Origin: UBA6918 sp040754425 | Lineage (GTDB): Bacteria; Pseudomonadota; Gammaproteobacteria; Burkholderiales; Thiobacillaceae | Direction of reading: 5' to 3' | Assembly (NCBI GenBank): GCA_040754425.1 | Contig: JBFMCR010000016.1 | Span: 1 to 64,000, forward strand | Length of the DNA stretch: 64,000 nucleotides | Shown: in pieces, positions 1 to 7,620 of the stretch | Position numbering within the stretch: the stretch's first letter is position 1 | Layout: the number at the start of each line of letters is the position of its first letter | Notes under the pieces: generated by a model | Database searches by the model: none | What the model saw: only the letters and a program-made list of their open reading frames with translations | Told to the model about the DNA's origin: nothing | Made by a program: the position numbers and the translations under genes

Positions 1-465
1 CGCCGGCCCCACGGGAAGGAGGGCGCCGGCCGCAAGCGCCCGCCCCCGCCAGCCGCCGAAAGCGGACGGCAGGAAAGTGGAGCGGCTGCCCAAGACCGGC
101 GGCACGGCAATGCCGCCGGCCAAGGCCAGATAAGCGCGCAAGCCCTTTTGCGCAGTGCCCAGTTCGAGTTCGCCGCCCGGCGCCACGTCGAAAGTTTGGC
201 CCCAGGGCACGGCGGCCCCGTCAAGACGCGCCGGCATGGGTGCGCCGGTCAGCGCCAGCCTGGCGCCGCGGGGAAAGCGCAAGCGCGGGCCGCGCAGCAG
301 CATTTCCAGTCCGGCCGCCCGCTCCGGATTGCCCACCAGTCGGTTGGCCAGAATCAGGGCCTCCGCATCCGCCGCGCCGCCTTCCGGTACGCCCTGGGCG
401 CGATACCCCGGCCGGCCCAGGTCCATGACCAGGTCCAGCATGCCCGGCCGCACCACTTCGATCAT
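1..465 (-). CDS. pxpC: 5-oxoprolinase subunit C (biotin-dependent carboxyltransferase family), partial
   Basis: Only the first 155 codons are present; the gene runs off the left edge. The product begins MIEVVRPGML and continues with the LGRPGYRAQGVPEGGAAD type of N-terminus seen in KipA/PxpC, the allophanate-hydrolase-subunit-2 fold. With PxpB and PxpA this family forms the ATP-dependent 5-oxoprolinase that opens 5-oxoproline to glutamate in the cytosol. The start is fixed by a 4-base ATGA overlap with the stop of the upstream pxpB, which implies translational coupling. The family assignment is firm; the specific enzymatic role is inferred from pairing with pxpB, because pxpA is not in the window. 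Confidence 0.85.
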   Translation of the reverse strand, partial: MIEVVRPGMLDLVMDLGRPGYRAQGVPEGGAADAEALILANRLVGNPERAAGLEMLLRGPRLRFPRGARLALTGAPMPARLDGAAVPWGQTFDVAPGGELELGTAQKGLRAYLALAGGIAVPPVLGSRSTFLPSAFGGWRGRALAAGALLPVGPA

Positions 466-1043
466 GCCGCCTCCAGCCTTACGTGGTCGCCCGGCTGCAA
501 CCGCGCAGGCGGTATGGCGCCGGGGTCGAACAGGGAAAACGAAGTGGTGCCGATGAGATGCCAGCCGCCGGGCCCGGATGCCGGGTAGATTCCGCAGTAG
601 CCCCCGCCCAATGCCACGCTGCCTGCCGGCACCCGTTTGCGCGGAAAACTGCGGCGCGGCAGATGCAGTTCCGCCGGCAGGCCTTCGAGATAGGCAAAGC
701 CCGGCTGGAAGCCGAGAAATTTCACGCGCAATTCGAGCCCGGACAGCCGGGCAATCAGCGCATCCACCGTCCACCCCAGTCGCCCGGCCGCTTCGTCCAG
801 GTCTTCGCCGTCGAAGCGTACCGGAATGACGTGCTCCCTGCCCTGCGGCCCGGCCTCCTCGCGTGCCTCGTCAATCGACGCCAGGAGTCCGGCAGGAAGG
901 CAGGCTCCCGCCTCCAGCACCACCAGAAGCATGCCGTCCGCTGGCACAAGTTCCGCCACCCCGGGCAAACCGACCGCCGCCAGGCGACGCCAAACCGCCA
1001 GCGTTCGGGGCCCCGTGGCGAGGCAAAGGCCGCGGTCGGTCAT
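462..1043 (-). CDS. pxpB: 5-oxoprolinase subunit B (KipI/PxpB family)
   Basis: This 193-residue protein belongs to the allophanate hydrolase subunit 1 / KipI family, recognised from the central segment with GFQPGFAYLEGLP and the following PRR-FPRKRVPAGSVALGG stretch. It should partner PxpC in cytosolic 5-oxoproline cleavage. I start it at the internal Met (MTDRGLCLATGP) because family members begin close to the start of the beta-strand that follows. The upstream in-frame extension to 1145 would translate a parS-like palindrome (VSRET), and no homologous sequence is expected there. It overlaps pxpC by four bases. An inhibitor-only KipI role is less likely given the operon. Confidence 0.85.
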   Translation of the reverse strand: MTDRGLCLATGPRTLAVWRRLAAVGLPGVAELVPADGMLLVVLEAGACLPAGLLASIDEAREEAGPQGREHVIPVRFDGEDLDEAAGRLGWTVDALIARLSGLELRVKFLGFQPGFAYLEGLPAELHLPRRSFPRKRVPAGSVALGGGYCGIYPASGPGGWHLIGTTSFSLFDPGAIPPARLQPGDHVRLEAA

Positions 1044-1058
1044 CCAGCGCGGCGTTCT

Positions 1059-1074
1059 GGTTTCACGTGAAACC
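1059..1074. promoter_or_regulatory. parS-like ParB binding site
   Basis: A perfect 16-base palindrome, GGTTTCACGTGAAACC. Its inner 14 bases are identical to the widely conserved parS consensus TGTTTCACGTGAAACA; only the outermost base pair differs. It lies in the gap between the divergent pxpB and the next gene, about 6.5 kb from dnaA, which fits the usual origin-proximal position of parS. parA and parB are not in the window. ParB binding here is inferred. Confidence 0.8.
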
Positions 1075-1143
1075 AAGGCCTCGGCCTGCGTTTGACGAAT
1101 GCCGGTCGTTGTCGTAGCTTCCGGCTTGTCTGTAGGGATTGCC

Positions 1144-1875
1144 ATGTTCGCGCTAGTTCGCCTGCTGCTGATTGTCCTTGCCCCGAGTGTACCCGGAATG
1201 GCGCTGGCCGCTTATACGGTCGTGAACCCCGCCTATGCCGCATCGCATGCAAGTGCCGGGCAGCCTCGGAAAATCCTGCTGCTGCCGCCGCAGATCAATG
1301 TCGCGGAACTGTCCGCGGGGGGCGTCATCCTGCGCCAGGACGACTGGAGCCGCCAGGCCGGGGAAAACCTTCTACGGGCAGCCGAAGCGCTTTTCCGCGC
1401 CGGCGGCCGCTTCGAGACCGTGCCCATGCCCAGGCTCTCGGCCGAGGAGTCCGAAAAGCTGGAAAGCCTCATCGGACTCTACGGCCGCATCGCCCAGGCC
1501 ATTCATATGTATGGCAGCGGCCGGGGCGGCGGCTGGGAGCACAAGAAAACGGCGTGGGATTATACGCTGGGCGATGGGCTGTCATTTCTGCGCGAGGCCT
1601 CCGGCGCCGATGCCGCGCTGGTCTTCAGCGGCGCCGACATCATTTCCACCGCTTCCCGGCGCACCGCCTTTGCCGTCGGCCTGTTGATCGGCGTCAACGT
1701 GCCGCTTGGGCAATCCTTCATCAGCGCCGGCCTGATAGACCTGAAAACCGGCGACATCCGTTGGCTCTCATACGAGCAGAGCATGACGCTGGATTCCCGC
1801 GATCCCGCGGCCGTGCGCACCCTGGTGAACGATCTCCTCGCCCCCGTTTCGCAGCCATGCGACGGCGCCTGCTGA
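1144..1875 (+). CDS. exported protein of unknown function
   Basis: I do not recognise this 243-residue protein. The chosen ATG gives a signal-peptide-like N-terminus (MFALVRLLLIVLAPSVPGMALA, a hydrophobic core followed by an AxA-type cleavage site) and has TAGGGA just upstream; an ATG at 1099 would add 15 residues without clear benefit. The mature part includes KILLLPPQINVAEL and a conserved-looking region near LVFSGADIISTASRR, with no catalytic motif that I can identify. Its last 19 bases overlap the start of an M48 peptidase, and a lipoprotein follows, so the three are probably one transcription unit acting in the envelope. Confidence 0.75.
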   Translation: MFALVRLLLIVLAPSVPGMALAAYTVVNPAYAASHASAGQPRKILLLPPQINVAELSAGGVILRQDDWSRQAGENLLRAAEALFRAGGRFETVPMPRLSAEESEKLESLIGLYGRIAQAIHMYGSGRGGGWEHKKTAWDYTLGDGLSFLREASGADAALVFSGADIISTASRRTAFAVGLLIGVNVPLGQSFISAGLIDLKTGDIRWLSYEQSMTLDSRDPAAVRTLVNDLLAPVSQPCDGAC

Positions 1876-2984
1876 CTCCCCTGGCCGCGGCCCTGCTCGC
1901 GGCTTCGAGCGCCGCCCAGGAACTTGCGCCCTGGACGGCGCCGGCCGAGCCCGCCGGCCTGGAACGGGACGAACGCAACCTGTGGGCGGAGGCCGAGGAG
2001 TTCGACCGGGCACTGGAACGCTCCGGCAAGCTGCTGAAAAACCCGGCGCTGGATACCTATCTTCAGGGTGTGATGGACAGGCTCTACCCGGAATTCGGCG
2101 GCAGGATCCGCGTCCGCGCGCTCGACTCCAACCGGTTGAACGCTTTCGCCCTGCCCAACGGCAGCGTCTACATCAACACCGGCCTGCTCGCCCGCCTGCA
2201 GAACGAAGCCCAGCTGGCAACCGTGCTGGCCCACGAAGGGGCGCATTTCGTGCACCGCCATTCCCTCCAGCAGATCGAGAACGCCAAAAACGCGGCCGCG
2301 GTCGCGCTGGTCGTGGGCATGGCCGGCGTGCCGGTGGTCGGCAATGTCGTCGCCCTGGGCTCGATGTCGGGCTTCTCGCGCGAGCACGAAAACCAGGCGG
2401 ATCACATCGGCTTTCAGCGGCTGGTCGCCGCCGGCTATTCCGCAAAAGAGGCCCCCAAAACCTTCGAACACCTGATCGCGGAAATCAAGGCGCTCGACAT
2501 CGACGAACCCTTTTTCTTCGCCAGCCATCCCAGACTCCAGGACCGCGTGGATACGCTGAGCGAACTGGCCAAGGCCGGCGGCGACGGCGAAGTCCGCCGC
2601 GAACCTTATGTCATGGCGCTGCGCGAAGTGCGCCTGCGCGCCCTGCGGGAGGACCTCGACGCCTACCGCTACAAGCAGCTCATCCTGGTGCTGTCCGACC
2701 CCGCGCGGCGCCGCGAATATCCGCCCGAAGCCGGCTATTTCCTGGGCGAGGCCTATCGGCTGCGCAACCAGCCGGGCGACGCCGAGCTTGCCGAACGTGA
2801 GTACACGCTTTCCATGGAGCTGGCACCGGCTTTCGCACCGGCCTACCGCGCCCTGGGCATGCTGCACTACCGGCGCGGTGAGAAAAATCTTGCCGCGCCC
2901 CTTTTCAGGCATTATCTCGAGCTCGCGCCCGACGCCGCCGACCGCGAATACATCGAGCTCTATCTGAAGGAAGCCGGTCGATGA
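1857..2984 (+). CDS. M48 family metallopeptidase with C-terminal TPR-like region
   Basis: A 375-residue exported zinc peptidase. Residues 1-20 form a signal peptide ending in SSAAQ. The catalytic HExxH is HEGAH at 126-130, and the third ligand is the Glu of ENQAD at 178-182, the standard M48 arrangement. The C-terminal part (about 300-370) reads as a helical TPR-like repeat (APAYRALGMLHYRRGEKNLA). This is the organisation of the BepA/YfgC group of periplasmic outer-membrane quality-control proteases, although this one is shorter than E. coli BepA. The ATG at 1857 overlaps the upstream gene, and the stop overlaps the following lipoprotein start, supporting translational coupling. The exact substrate is unknown. 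Confidence 0.88.
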   Translation: MRRRLLTPLAAALLAASSAAQELAPWTAPAEPAGLERDERNLWAEAEEFDRALERSGKLLKNPALDTYLQGVMDRLYPEFGGRIRVRALDSNRLNAFALPNGSVYINTGLLARLQNEAQLATVLAHEGAHFVHRHSLQQIENAKNAAAVALVVGMAGVPVVGNVVALGSMSGFSREHENQADHIGFQRLVAAGYSAKEAPKTFEHLIAEIKALDIDEPFFFASHPRLQDRVDTLSELAKAGGDGEVRREPYVMALREVRLRALREDLDAYRYKQLILVLSDPARRREYPPEAGYFLGEAYRLRNQPGDAELAEREYTLSMELAPAFAPAYRALGMLHYRRGEKNLAAPLFRHYLELAPDAADREYIELYLKEAGR

Positions 2985-3535
2985 AAAACCTGCGCTCCGG
3001 CCTGTTCCTGATTTTGCTTGCCCTCGGCGGCTGCGCGCCCTGGACGGCGATCGACCCGGACAACCGCAGCATCACGGTCAAGGACGACTACACCCTGCTG
3101 GCGCCGCCGGGCTGGACGAGGAAAAACTACGACATTTACGACGTCTTCCTGTCCCGCGACGGCCCGCCGCTCAATTTCATCATCGCCTACCGCGAAAAAC
3201 ACGAGCGCGAACTGGCCCGCACCAAGCGCACCACCCGCCCCGACCTGCTGCCGCACGAAGTGGCGGAACTGGTCGTGGCAGAACAAAAGGCCGGCGGCGC
3301 ACGCGGCGCCTTCGCCGTCGTCTCCAGCCGCCCCGCCACCATAGGCGGCAAGGCCGGGGTGCGCGTACACACGCGCTGGAAGACCGATCGCGGCCTGCCC
3401 ATCGAACGCGTCACCTATGCGCTGGTCGACCGGAAAGGGCGCCTGGCTTTCATCTACGAGGCGCCGGAGCTGGTGTATTTTTCCCGCGGGCTGGCCGATT
3501 TCGAGGCCTTGATGAAGAGCGTGGTATTCCTGTAA
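2981..3535 (+). CDS. predicted lipoprotein of unknown function
   Basis: A 184-residue protein with a clear lipoprotein signal: MKNLRSGLFLILLALGGC, lipobox LGGC, lipidated Cys18. The rest is a compact domain (TVKDDYTLLAPPGWTR, later NFIIAYREKHERELA and VRVHTRWKTDRGLPIERVTYAL) that I cannot place in a named family. The ATG overlaps the TGA of the M48 peptidase (ATGA), so the two are likely produced together. A role next to the peptidase in the outer membrane or periplasm is a guess from context only. Confidence 0.8.
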   Translation: MKNLRSGLFLILLALGGCAPWTAIDPDNRSITVKDDYTLLAPPGWTRKNYDIYDVFLSRDGPPLNFIIAYREKHERELARTKRTTRPDLLPHEVAELVVAEQKAGGARGAFAVVSSRPATIGGKAGVRVHTRWKTDRGLPIERVTYALVDRKGRLAFIYEAPELVYFSRGLADFEALMKSVVFL

Positions 3536-3548
3536 GCGGAGAGGTGGC

Positions 3549-4889
3549 TTACTTGCCGATGCAAAAGCGGCTGAAGATCTCGCCCAAAAGATCGTCCGGC
3601 GTGAATTCGCCGGTGATTTCAGACAGCGCCTCCTGGGCAAGGCGCAATTCCTCGGCCTGCAAGTCTGGCTGCCCCGACAGACTCTGTGCGGCCGTGAGCC
3701 GCGATTGCGCGCGGGCGAGCGCTTCCAGATGGCGCCGCCGCGCCATGAAGCCGCCCTCCCCTGCCGGACGCCAGCCGGCGCTCGCCAGCAATTCCATTCG
3801 CAGCAGGTCCACGCCTTCCCCGGTTTTGGCCGAAAGCCAGATTTCGGGGCCGTCCTGCCGGCGCGGCACGGCGCCGGAAAGATCGATCTTGTTGTGCACG
3901 GTGATGCGGGCGATGCCCTGCGGCAGGCGCGCGATGATGGCGCGTTCCTCTTCGCCCAGGCCGTGCTGGCTGTCCACCAGCAAAAGCGCGATGCCGGCCT
4001 TCTCCACCGTCGCCCATGCGCGCGCGATACCCATGCGCTCGACGGCATCCCCGGTTTCGCGCAGGCCGGCGGTGTCCACCAGCTGAAAGCTCACGCCTTC
4101 GATGTGGATTTCCTGGCGCAGCGCATCGCGCGTGGTGCCGGCGATGTCGGTGACGATGGCCACCTCTTCGCCGGCCAAGGCATTCATGAGACTGGACTTG
4201 CCGACGTTGGGCTGGCCGATCAGCGCCACCTGCACGCCTTCGCGCAACAGCGCCCCCTGCCGTGCCGCCGCCAGCACCTCGGACAGCTGCTGCAGGGTGT
4301 CGGCAATGCCGGCGCGCACTTTCGTCTGCTCGGCCTCGATCACGTCCTCCTCTTCGGGAAAGTCCAGGCTCGCTTCCAGGCGCATGCGCAGTTCGGTCAG
4401 GCGCGACTGCATGGCCCCTATCCGGCGCGAGAACTCCCCGGAGAGGGAATGCAGCGCCGAGCGCGCCGCCTCGGCGGACGAGGCATCGATCAGGTCGGCC
4501 ACGCTTTCGGCCTGCGCCAGATCCAGCTTGCCGTTCAAAAACGCCCGATAGGTGAACTCGCCCGGGTTGGCTGCTCGCGCGCCCAGTTCCTGGCAGCGCG
4601 CGAGCAGCGCCTGCATCACAGCCGGGCCGCCGTGGCCCTGCAGTTCCAGCACGTTTTCACCGGTAAAGGAATGCGGCGCGGGAAAATACAACGCGATGCC
4701 GCGGTCGATGGGCGCGCCGCCGGCGTCGAAAAACGGGGTGTAGAAAGCATAACGCGGCCTGGGCAGGCCGCCGATGAGACCCTTGGCCAGGGCTGCGAGA
4801 TCGCCGCCGGAAATCCGCACCACGCCGATGCCGCCGCGTCCGGGCGGTGTGGCGATGGCGCAGATCGGTTCGGCACCGTTTTTCGACAT
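3549..4889 (-). CDS. mnmE: tRNA uridine-5-carboxymethylaminomethyl modification GTPase MnmE
   Basis: A 446-residue protein with all MnmE hallmarks: an N-terminal folate-binding domain beginning AIATPPGRGGIGVVRISG, a G domain with GQPNVGKSS (about 225-233), DTAG (about 272-275) and NKID, and the invariant C-terminal FCIGK whose Cys is needed for activity. With MnmG it makes the cmnm5 modification at the tRNA wobble uridine. I begin at MSKNGAEPI (4889), which matches family length; an upstream ATG at 4904 adds five residues. It lies downstream of yidC in the classical dnaA-neighbourhood order; mnmG is absent from the window. Confidence 0.97.
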   Translation of the reverse strand: MSKNGAEPICAIATPPGRGGIGVVRISGGDLAALAKGLIGGLPRPRYAFYTPFFDAGGAPIDRGIALYFPAPHSFTGENVLELQGHGGPAVMQALLARCQELGARAANPGEFTYRAFLNGKLDLAQAESVADLIDASSAEAARSALHSLSGEFSRRIGAMQSRLTELRMRLEASLDFPEEEDVIEAEQTKVRAGIADTLQQLSEVLAAARQGALLREGVQVALIGQPNVGKSSLMNALAGEEVAIVTDIAGTTRDALRQEIHIEGVSFQLVDTAGLRETGDAVERMGIARAWATVEKAGIALLLVDSQHGLGEEERAIIARLPQGIARITVHNKIDLSGAVPRRQDGPEIWLSAKTGEGVDLLRMELLASAGWRPAGEGGFMARRRHLEALARAQSRLTAAQSLSGQPDLQAEELRLAQEALSEITGEFTPDDLLGEIFSRFCIGK

Positions 4890-4940
4890 GGCGAAATCGA
4901 TCACAAAAAAGACAGGAGGATGGGAGGGAAAACCAACAAT

Positions 4941-5040
4941 TCAACCACAGAGTTCGCAGAGGAAGGATCAACAAAAACTCCGCTTCCTCTGCGCCCTTCG
5001 CGCTCGACGAGGTTTGCTCCCGTCCTCCGTGTTCAACGAG
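4941..5040. repeat. intergenic repeat of the CACAGAG class
   Basis: The whole space between mnmE and yidC is filled by an imperfect inverted arrangement. It starts ACCACAGAGTTCGCAGAGG and contains CCTCTGCGCCCTTCGCG and CCGTGTTCAACG on the other arm. Similar ACCACAGAG...TCTCTGTGG arms flank topA (24190-24350) and a weaker version lies near 21620. This looks like a dispersed repeat rather than a gene; no open frame here is credible. Confidence 0.45.
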
Positions 5041-6690
5041 TCATTTCTTGCCTTGGGCGGGTGGCGCGCCGCTGCCGTATTTCTTGTTCATCACCCACTG
5101 CTGGGCAATGGACAGGATGTTGTTCACCAGCCAGTACAACACCAGGCCGGAGGCGAAGAAAATGAACATCACCGAAAACACGATGGGCATGGCCATCATG
5201 ATCTTGGCCTGCATGGGATCCGGCGGCGTGGGATTGAGCTTGACCTGGATGATGGAAGTGATGCCCATCAGGATGGGCAGCACGTAGAACGGATCGGGCG
5301 CCGACAGGTCGGTGATCCAGCCCACCCAGGGCGCGCCGCGCATTTCCACCGCGGCGATCAGCACATAGTAGAGCGCGATGAACACCGGGATCTGCAGCAG
5401 GATGGGCATGCAGCCGCCGAGCGGGTTGACCTTCTCTTTCTTGTACAGGTCGGCCATGGCCTCATGCAGCTTCTGGCGGTCGTCGCCGTACATTTCCTTC
5501 ATTTTCTGCAGGCGCGGGGCCAGCGCGCGCATCTGCGCCATACCCTTGTAGCCCGAGGCGGACAGGGGCCACAGCGCCAGCTTCAGCAAAATGGTGAAGA
5601 TCACGATGGCCCAGCCCCAGTTGCCGACGAAGCCGTGGATTTTGTCGATCGCCCAGAACATGGGCGCGGAAATCGGGGTAAGCCAACCGTAATCGCGCGT
5701 CAATTCCAGGCCGGGTGCGGCCGCTTCCAGCGCCTTCTGGATCTGCGGGCCGGCGTACAGCCTGGTCGTCAGCGTCACGCTTTGTCCCGGGGCCAGCGTG
5801 CCGTGCGGTTGCTTGTAGCCAGCGGAAAAGAGGTCATCACCAAGCTTGTCCACGTAATAAGTGCGTGCCTCTCCGTCCTTGGGCAGCCAGGCCGCCACGA
5901 AATGGTGCTGCAGCATGCCGATCCAGCCGTCCTTGGCATCCTTCTGGAATTCGGCATCGCCTTCGGCGATGTCCTGGAACTTGATTTTCTGGAATTTGGC
6001 TTCCTCGGTGTAAACCACCGGACCGGTAAAGGTTTGGAGGAATCTGGACTCCCCTGCCGGCGGCTTGCCGTGACGCACAAGTTGCGCATAGCTTTCCAGC
6101 TGCACCGGCGCGCTGCCGCCATTGCTGATCTTCTGGATGAGTTCGATTTCGTAGCTGCCGCGACGGAAAACATAAATCTTTTCCACCGTCATGCCGGTTG
6201 CCGGATCGTACCAGCTCATGGGCACGGACAGCGTCTTCCCGGAAAGCCTGTAGGCGCCAGGCGTCAGCCGGAACACATCCTTGTGCGTGGGCAGACCCCA
6301 CAAGAGGCCGTTTTGCGCGACATACGGCGTTGCCGCGGCGTCATTCAGCAGCACCAGGACCTTGTTGGCGTCATCCAGCTCGTGGTAGCCGAGAAGCGCC
6401 AGCTTGCGCAGATCGCCGCCGTGGGCATCGATCTCGGCGCGGATCACATCGGTTTCGACTATGGCGCGCGCGCCGCTCTCCAGTCCCTGGCCCTGCGGTG
6501 CGGCCTGGGGCGACTGCTGTCCTGCCGTCACCGGCGTCGCTGACGGCACCCCGCCGCCGGCCGCGGCCGGCGCTGTCTGCTCGCTGGCCACCTCCCTTTG
6601 CGGAACCCGATCCTTGGTTTGCCAAGCCTCCCACAACAACAGCAGGGAAAAGGAGAACACGACAAAAAGGATCAGACGTTGGGTATCCAT
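5041..6690 (-). CDS. yidC: membrane protein insertase YidC
   Basis: A 549-residue inner-membrane insertase. It has an N-terminal membrane anchor (MDTQRLILFVVFSFSLLLLW), a large periplasmic domain (about 40-330), then the conserved Oxa1/YidC core with WGWAIVIFTILLKLALWPL, the cytoplasmic helical loop (MAQMRALAPRLQKMKEMYG), NPLGGCMPILLQIPVFIALYYVL and the final membrane pair. It ends in a short basic tail. Length and domain order match the Gram-negative YidC type. It acts with Sec or alone to insert inner-membrane proteins, and is in the same leftward series as yidD, rnpA and rpmH. Confidence 0.97.
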   Translation of the reverse strand: MDTQRLILFVVFSFSLLLLWEAWQTKDRVPQREVASEQTAPAAAGGGVPSATPVTAGQQSPQAAPQGQGLESGARAIVETDVIRAEIDAHGGDLRKLALLGYHELDDANKVLVLLNDAAATPYVAQNGLLWGLPTHKDVFRLTPGAYRLSGKTLSVPMSWYDPATGMTVEKIYVFRRGSYEIELIQKISNGGSAPVQLESYAQLVRHGKPPAGESRFLQTFTGPVVYTEEAKFQKIKFQDIAEGDAEFQKDAKDGWIGMLQHHFVAAWLPKDGEARTYYVDKLGDDLFSAGYKQPHGTLAPGQSVTLTTRLYAGPQIQKALEAAAPGLELTRDYGWLTPISAPMFWAIDKIHGFVGNWGWAIVIFTILLKLALWPLSASGYKGMAQMRALAPRLQKMKEMYGDDRQKLHEAMADLYKKEKVNPLGGCMPILLQIPVFIALYYVLIAAVEMRGAPWVGWITDLSAPDPFYVLPILMGITSIIQVKLNPTPPDPMQAKIMMAMPIVFSVMFIFFASGLVLYWLVNNILSIAQQWVMNKKYGSGAPPAQGKK

Positions 6691-6736
6691 GGTTTTGTAA
6701 TTGGCTCTGGAATGCTTCTATCGTAACAGCCGTATA

Positions 6737-6949
6737 TTACGGCACGGGATCATGCCCGCCCGGGCAGCCCGGACGGCAGCGGCCAATACGCCTGATCGCC
6801 AGCCAGCCGCCCTTAATGGCGCCATGCTTTTTCAGGGCTTCCAGCGTGTACTCGGAGCAGGTGGGCAGATATCGGCAGCTGGGCGGCAACAGCGGGCTGA
6901 TGGCGTACTGATAAAACCGCACCAGCAGGATCAGCAGGCGGGAAAACAT
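6737..6949 (-). CDS. yidD: membrane protein insertion efficiency factor YidD
   Basis: This 70-residue protein shows the conserved YidD pattern: an amphipathic N-terminus (LLILLVRFYQYAISPLLPPSCRYLPTCSEY), the TCSEYTLEALKKHG core and WLAIRRIGRCRP. The invariant cysteines are present. It is thought to help YidC at the inner face of the membrane. Its start overlaps the 3' end of rnpA by 19 bases, the usual rnpA-yidD arrangement, and yidC follows after about 46 bases. Confidence 0.95.
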   Translation of the reverse strand: MFSRLLILLVRFYQYAISPLLPPSCRYLPTCSEYTLEALKKHGAIKGGWLAIRRIGRCRPGCPGGHDPVP

Positions 6950-7350
6950 TTTAGTGCGGCCTTAGCCAGCGCGTTGCGCAAATCCCGGATCTGCGCCTGG
7001 CACGGGGTGTTGCCGTCAGGCGTCTGTTGCGGCCGCACGACCAGGTCCAGCGCCGGCAGGTTCGCAGCCATCTGCCTGAAGGTTTCGCGGATGCGGCGGC
7101 GTTCGCGGTTGCGGTCGACGGCATGCGGGAACAGGCGTTTGGACACGATCATGCCCAGCCGCGCCTGGCCCAGTTCATTGGGTTTCGCCAGGACCTGGAA
7201 ATAGGTCGTGCGCACAGCGCAGCGATGCTCGAACACGGCCTCGTATTCCGCCGCCTTCAAGAGGCGCTGGCGGCGGGAAAACCCCAGTCCGCCGGACAAA
7301 CCGCTCGGCTTAAACGGCGAGACGATGACGGCCCTTGGCACGGCGCGCAT
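6931..7350 (-). CDS. rnpA: ribonuclease P protein component
   Basis: The protein subunit of RNase P, which matures tRNA 5' ends with the RNA subunit. The family signature is clear: RRQRLLKAAEYEAVF at the N-terminus and the RNR motif region VSKRLFPHAVDRNRERRRIRE in the middle. The coordinates give the longest reading, from an ATG inside rpmH (139 residues). A TTG at 7299 giving 122 residues is closer to the usual length of about 120 and is a real alternative; neither has a strong ribosome binding site. Overlap or tight packing with rpmH and yidD is typical. Confidence 0.92.
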   Translation of the reverse strand: MRAVPRAVIVSPFKPSGLSGGLGFSRRQRLLKAAEYEAVFEHRCAVRTTYFQVLAKPNELGQARLGMIVSKRLFPHAVDRNRERRRIRETFRQMAANLPALDLVVRPQQTPDGNTPCQAQIRDLRNALAKAALKCFPAC

Positions 7351-7444
7351 TGATCACAGCGCGGCCGCCACGGGTTTTCATGCGCACGCGGAAACCGTGG
7401 GTACGCTTGCGGCGGGTGACGGAAGGCTGGTAGGTACGTTTCAT
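7310..7444 (-). CDS. rpmH: 50S ribosomal protein L34
   Basis: A 44-residue, very basic protein beginning MKRTYQPSVTRRKRTHGFR and ending GRHRLAV, which is textbook L34. It is read leftward and is the first gene of the rpmH-rnpA-yidD-yidC series. A near-consensus sigma-70 promoter lies just upstream. It is divergent from dnaA, the standard arrangement. Confidence 0.97.
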   Translation of the reverse strand: MKRTYQPSVTRRKRTHGFRVRMKTRGGRAVINARRAKGRHRLAV

Positions 7445-7496
7445 TTTTTGCTGCCTTTGCGATGATTGGGCGGAAAAAGCCCAGAAAAAACCGCAT

Positions 7497-7526
7497 ATTA
7501 GACGCTCTCGCCCACAGTATTGTCAA
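7497..7526 (-). promoter_or_regulatory. rpmH promoter
   Basis: On the minus strand the sequence reads TTGACA, 18 bases, then TCTAAT, about 52 bases upstream of the rpmH ATG. The -35 is a perfect consensus match and the -10 matches five of six. Such strong promoters are expected for a ribosomal protein gene. It should drive rpmH-rnpA-yidD and perhaps yidC. Confidence 0.75.
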
Positions 7527-7547
7527 GGCATGTTTGCGCTCCCCTCC

Positions 7548-7578
7548 TGTGGATAAGTCTGCACGATGGGGGTAAAAT
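7548..7578 (+). promoter_or_regulatory. DnaA box overlapping a candidate dnaA promoter
   Basis: TGTGGATAA at 7548-7556 is a perfect DnaA box (reverse complement of TTATCCACA). Downstream, TAAAAT at 7573-7578 could be a -10 element; a weak -35 (TGGATA) would fall inside the DnaA box at 17-base spacing. This would place DnaA on its own promoter, the classical autorepression. The box is certain; the promoter elements are tentative. Confidence 0.6.
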
Positions 7579-7620
7579 GCCGGATCGTTATCGCGCCCAC
7601 CACAACCATAATTCCAACGC

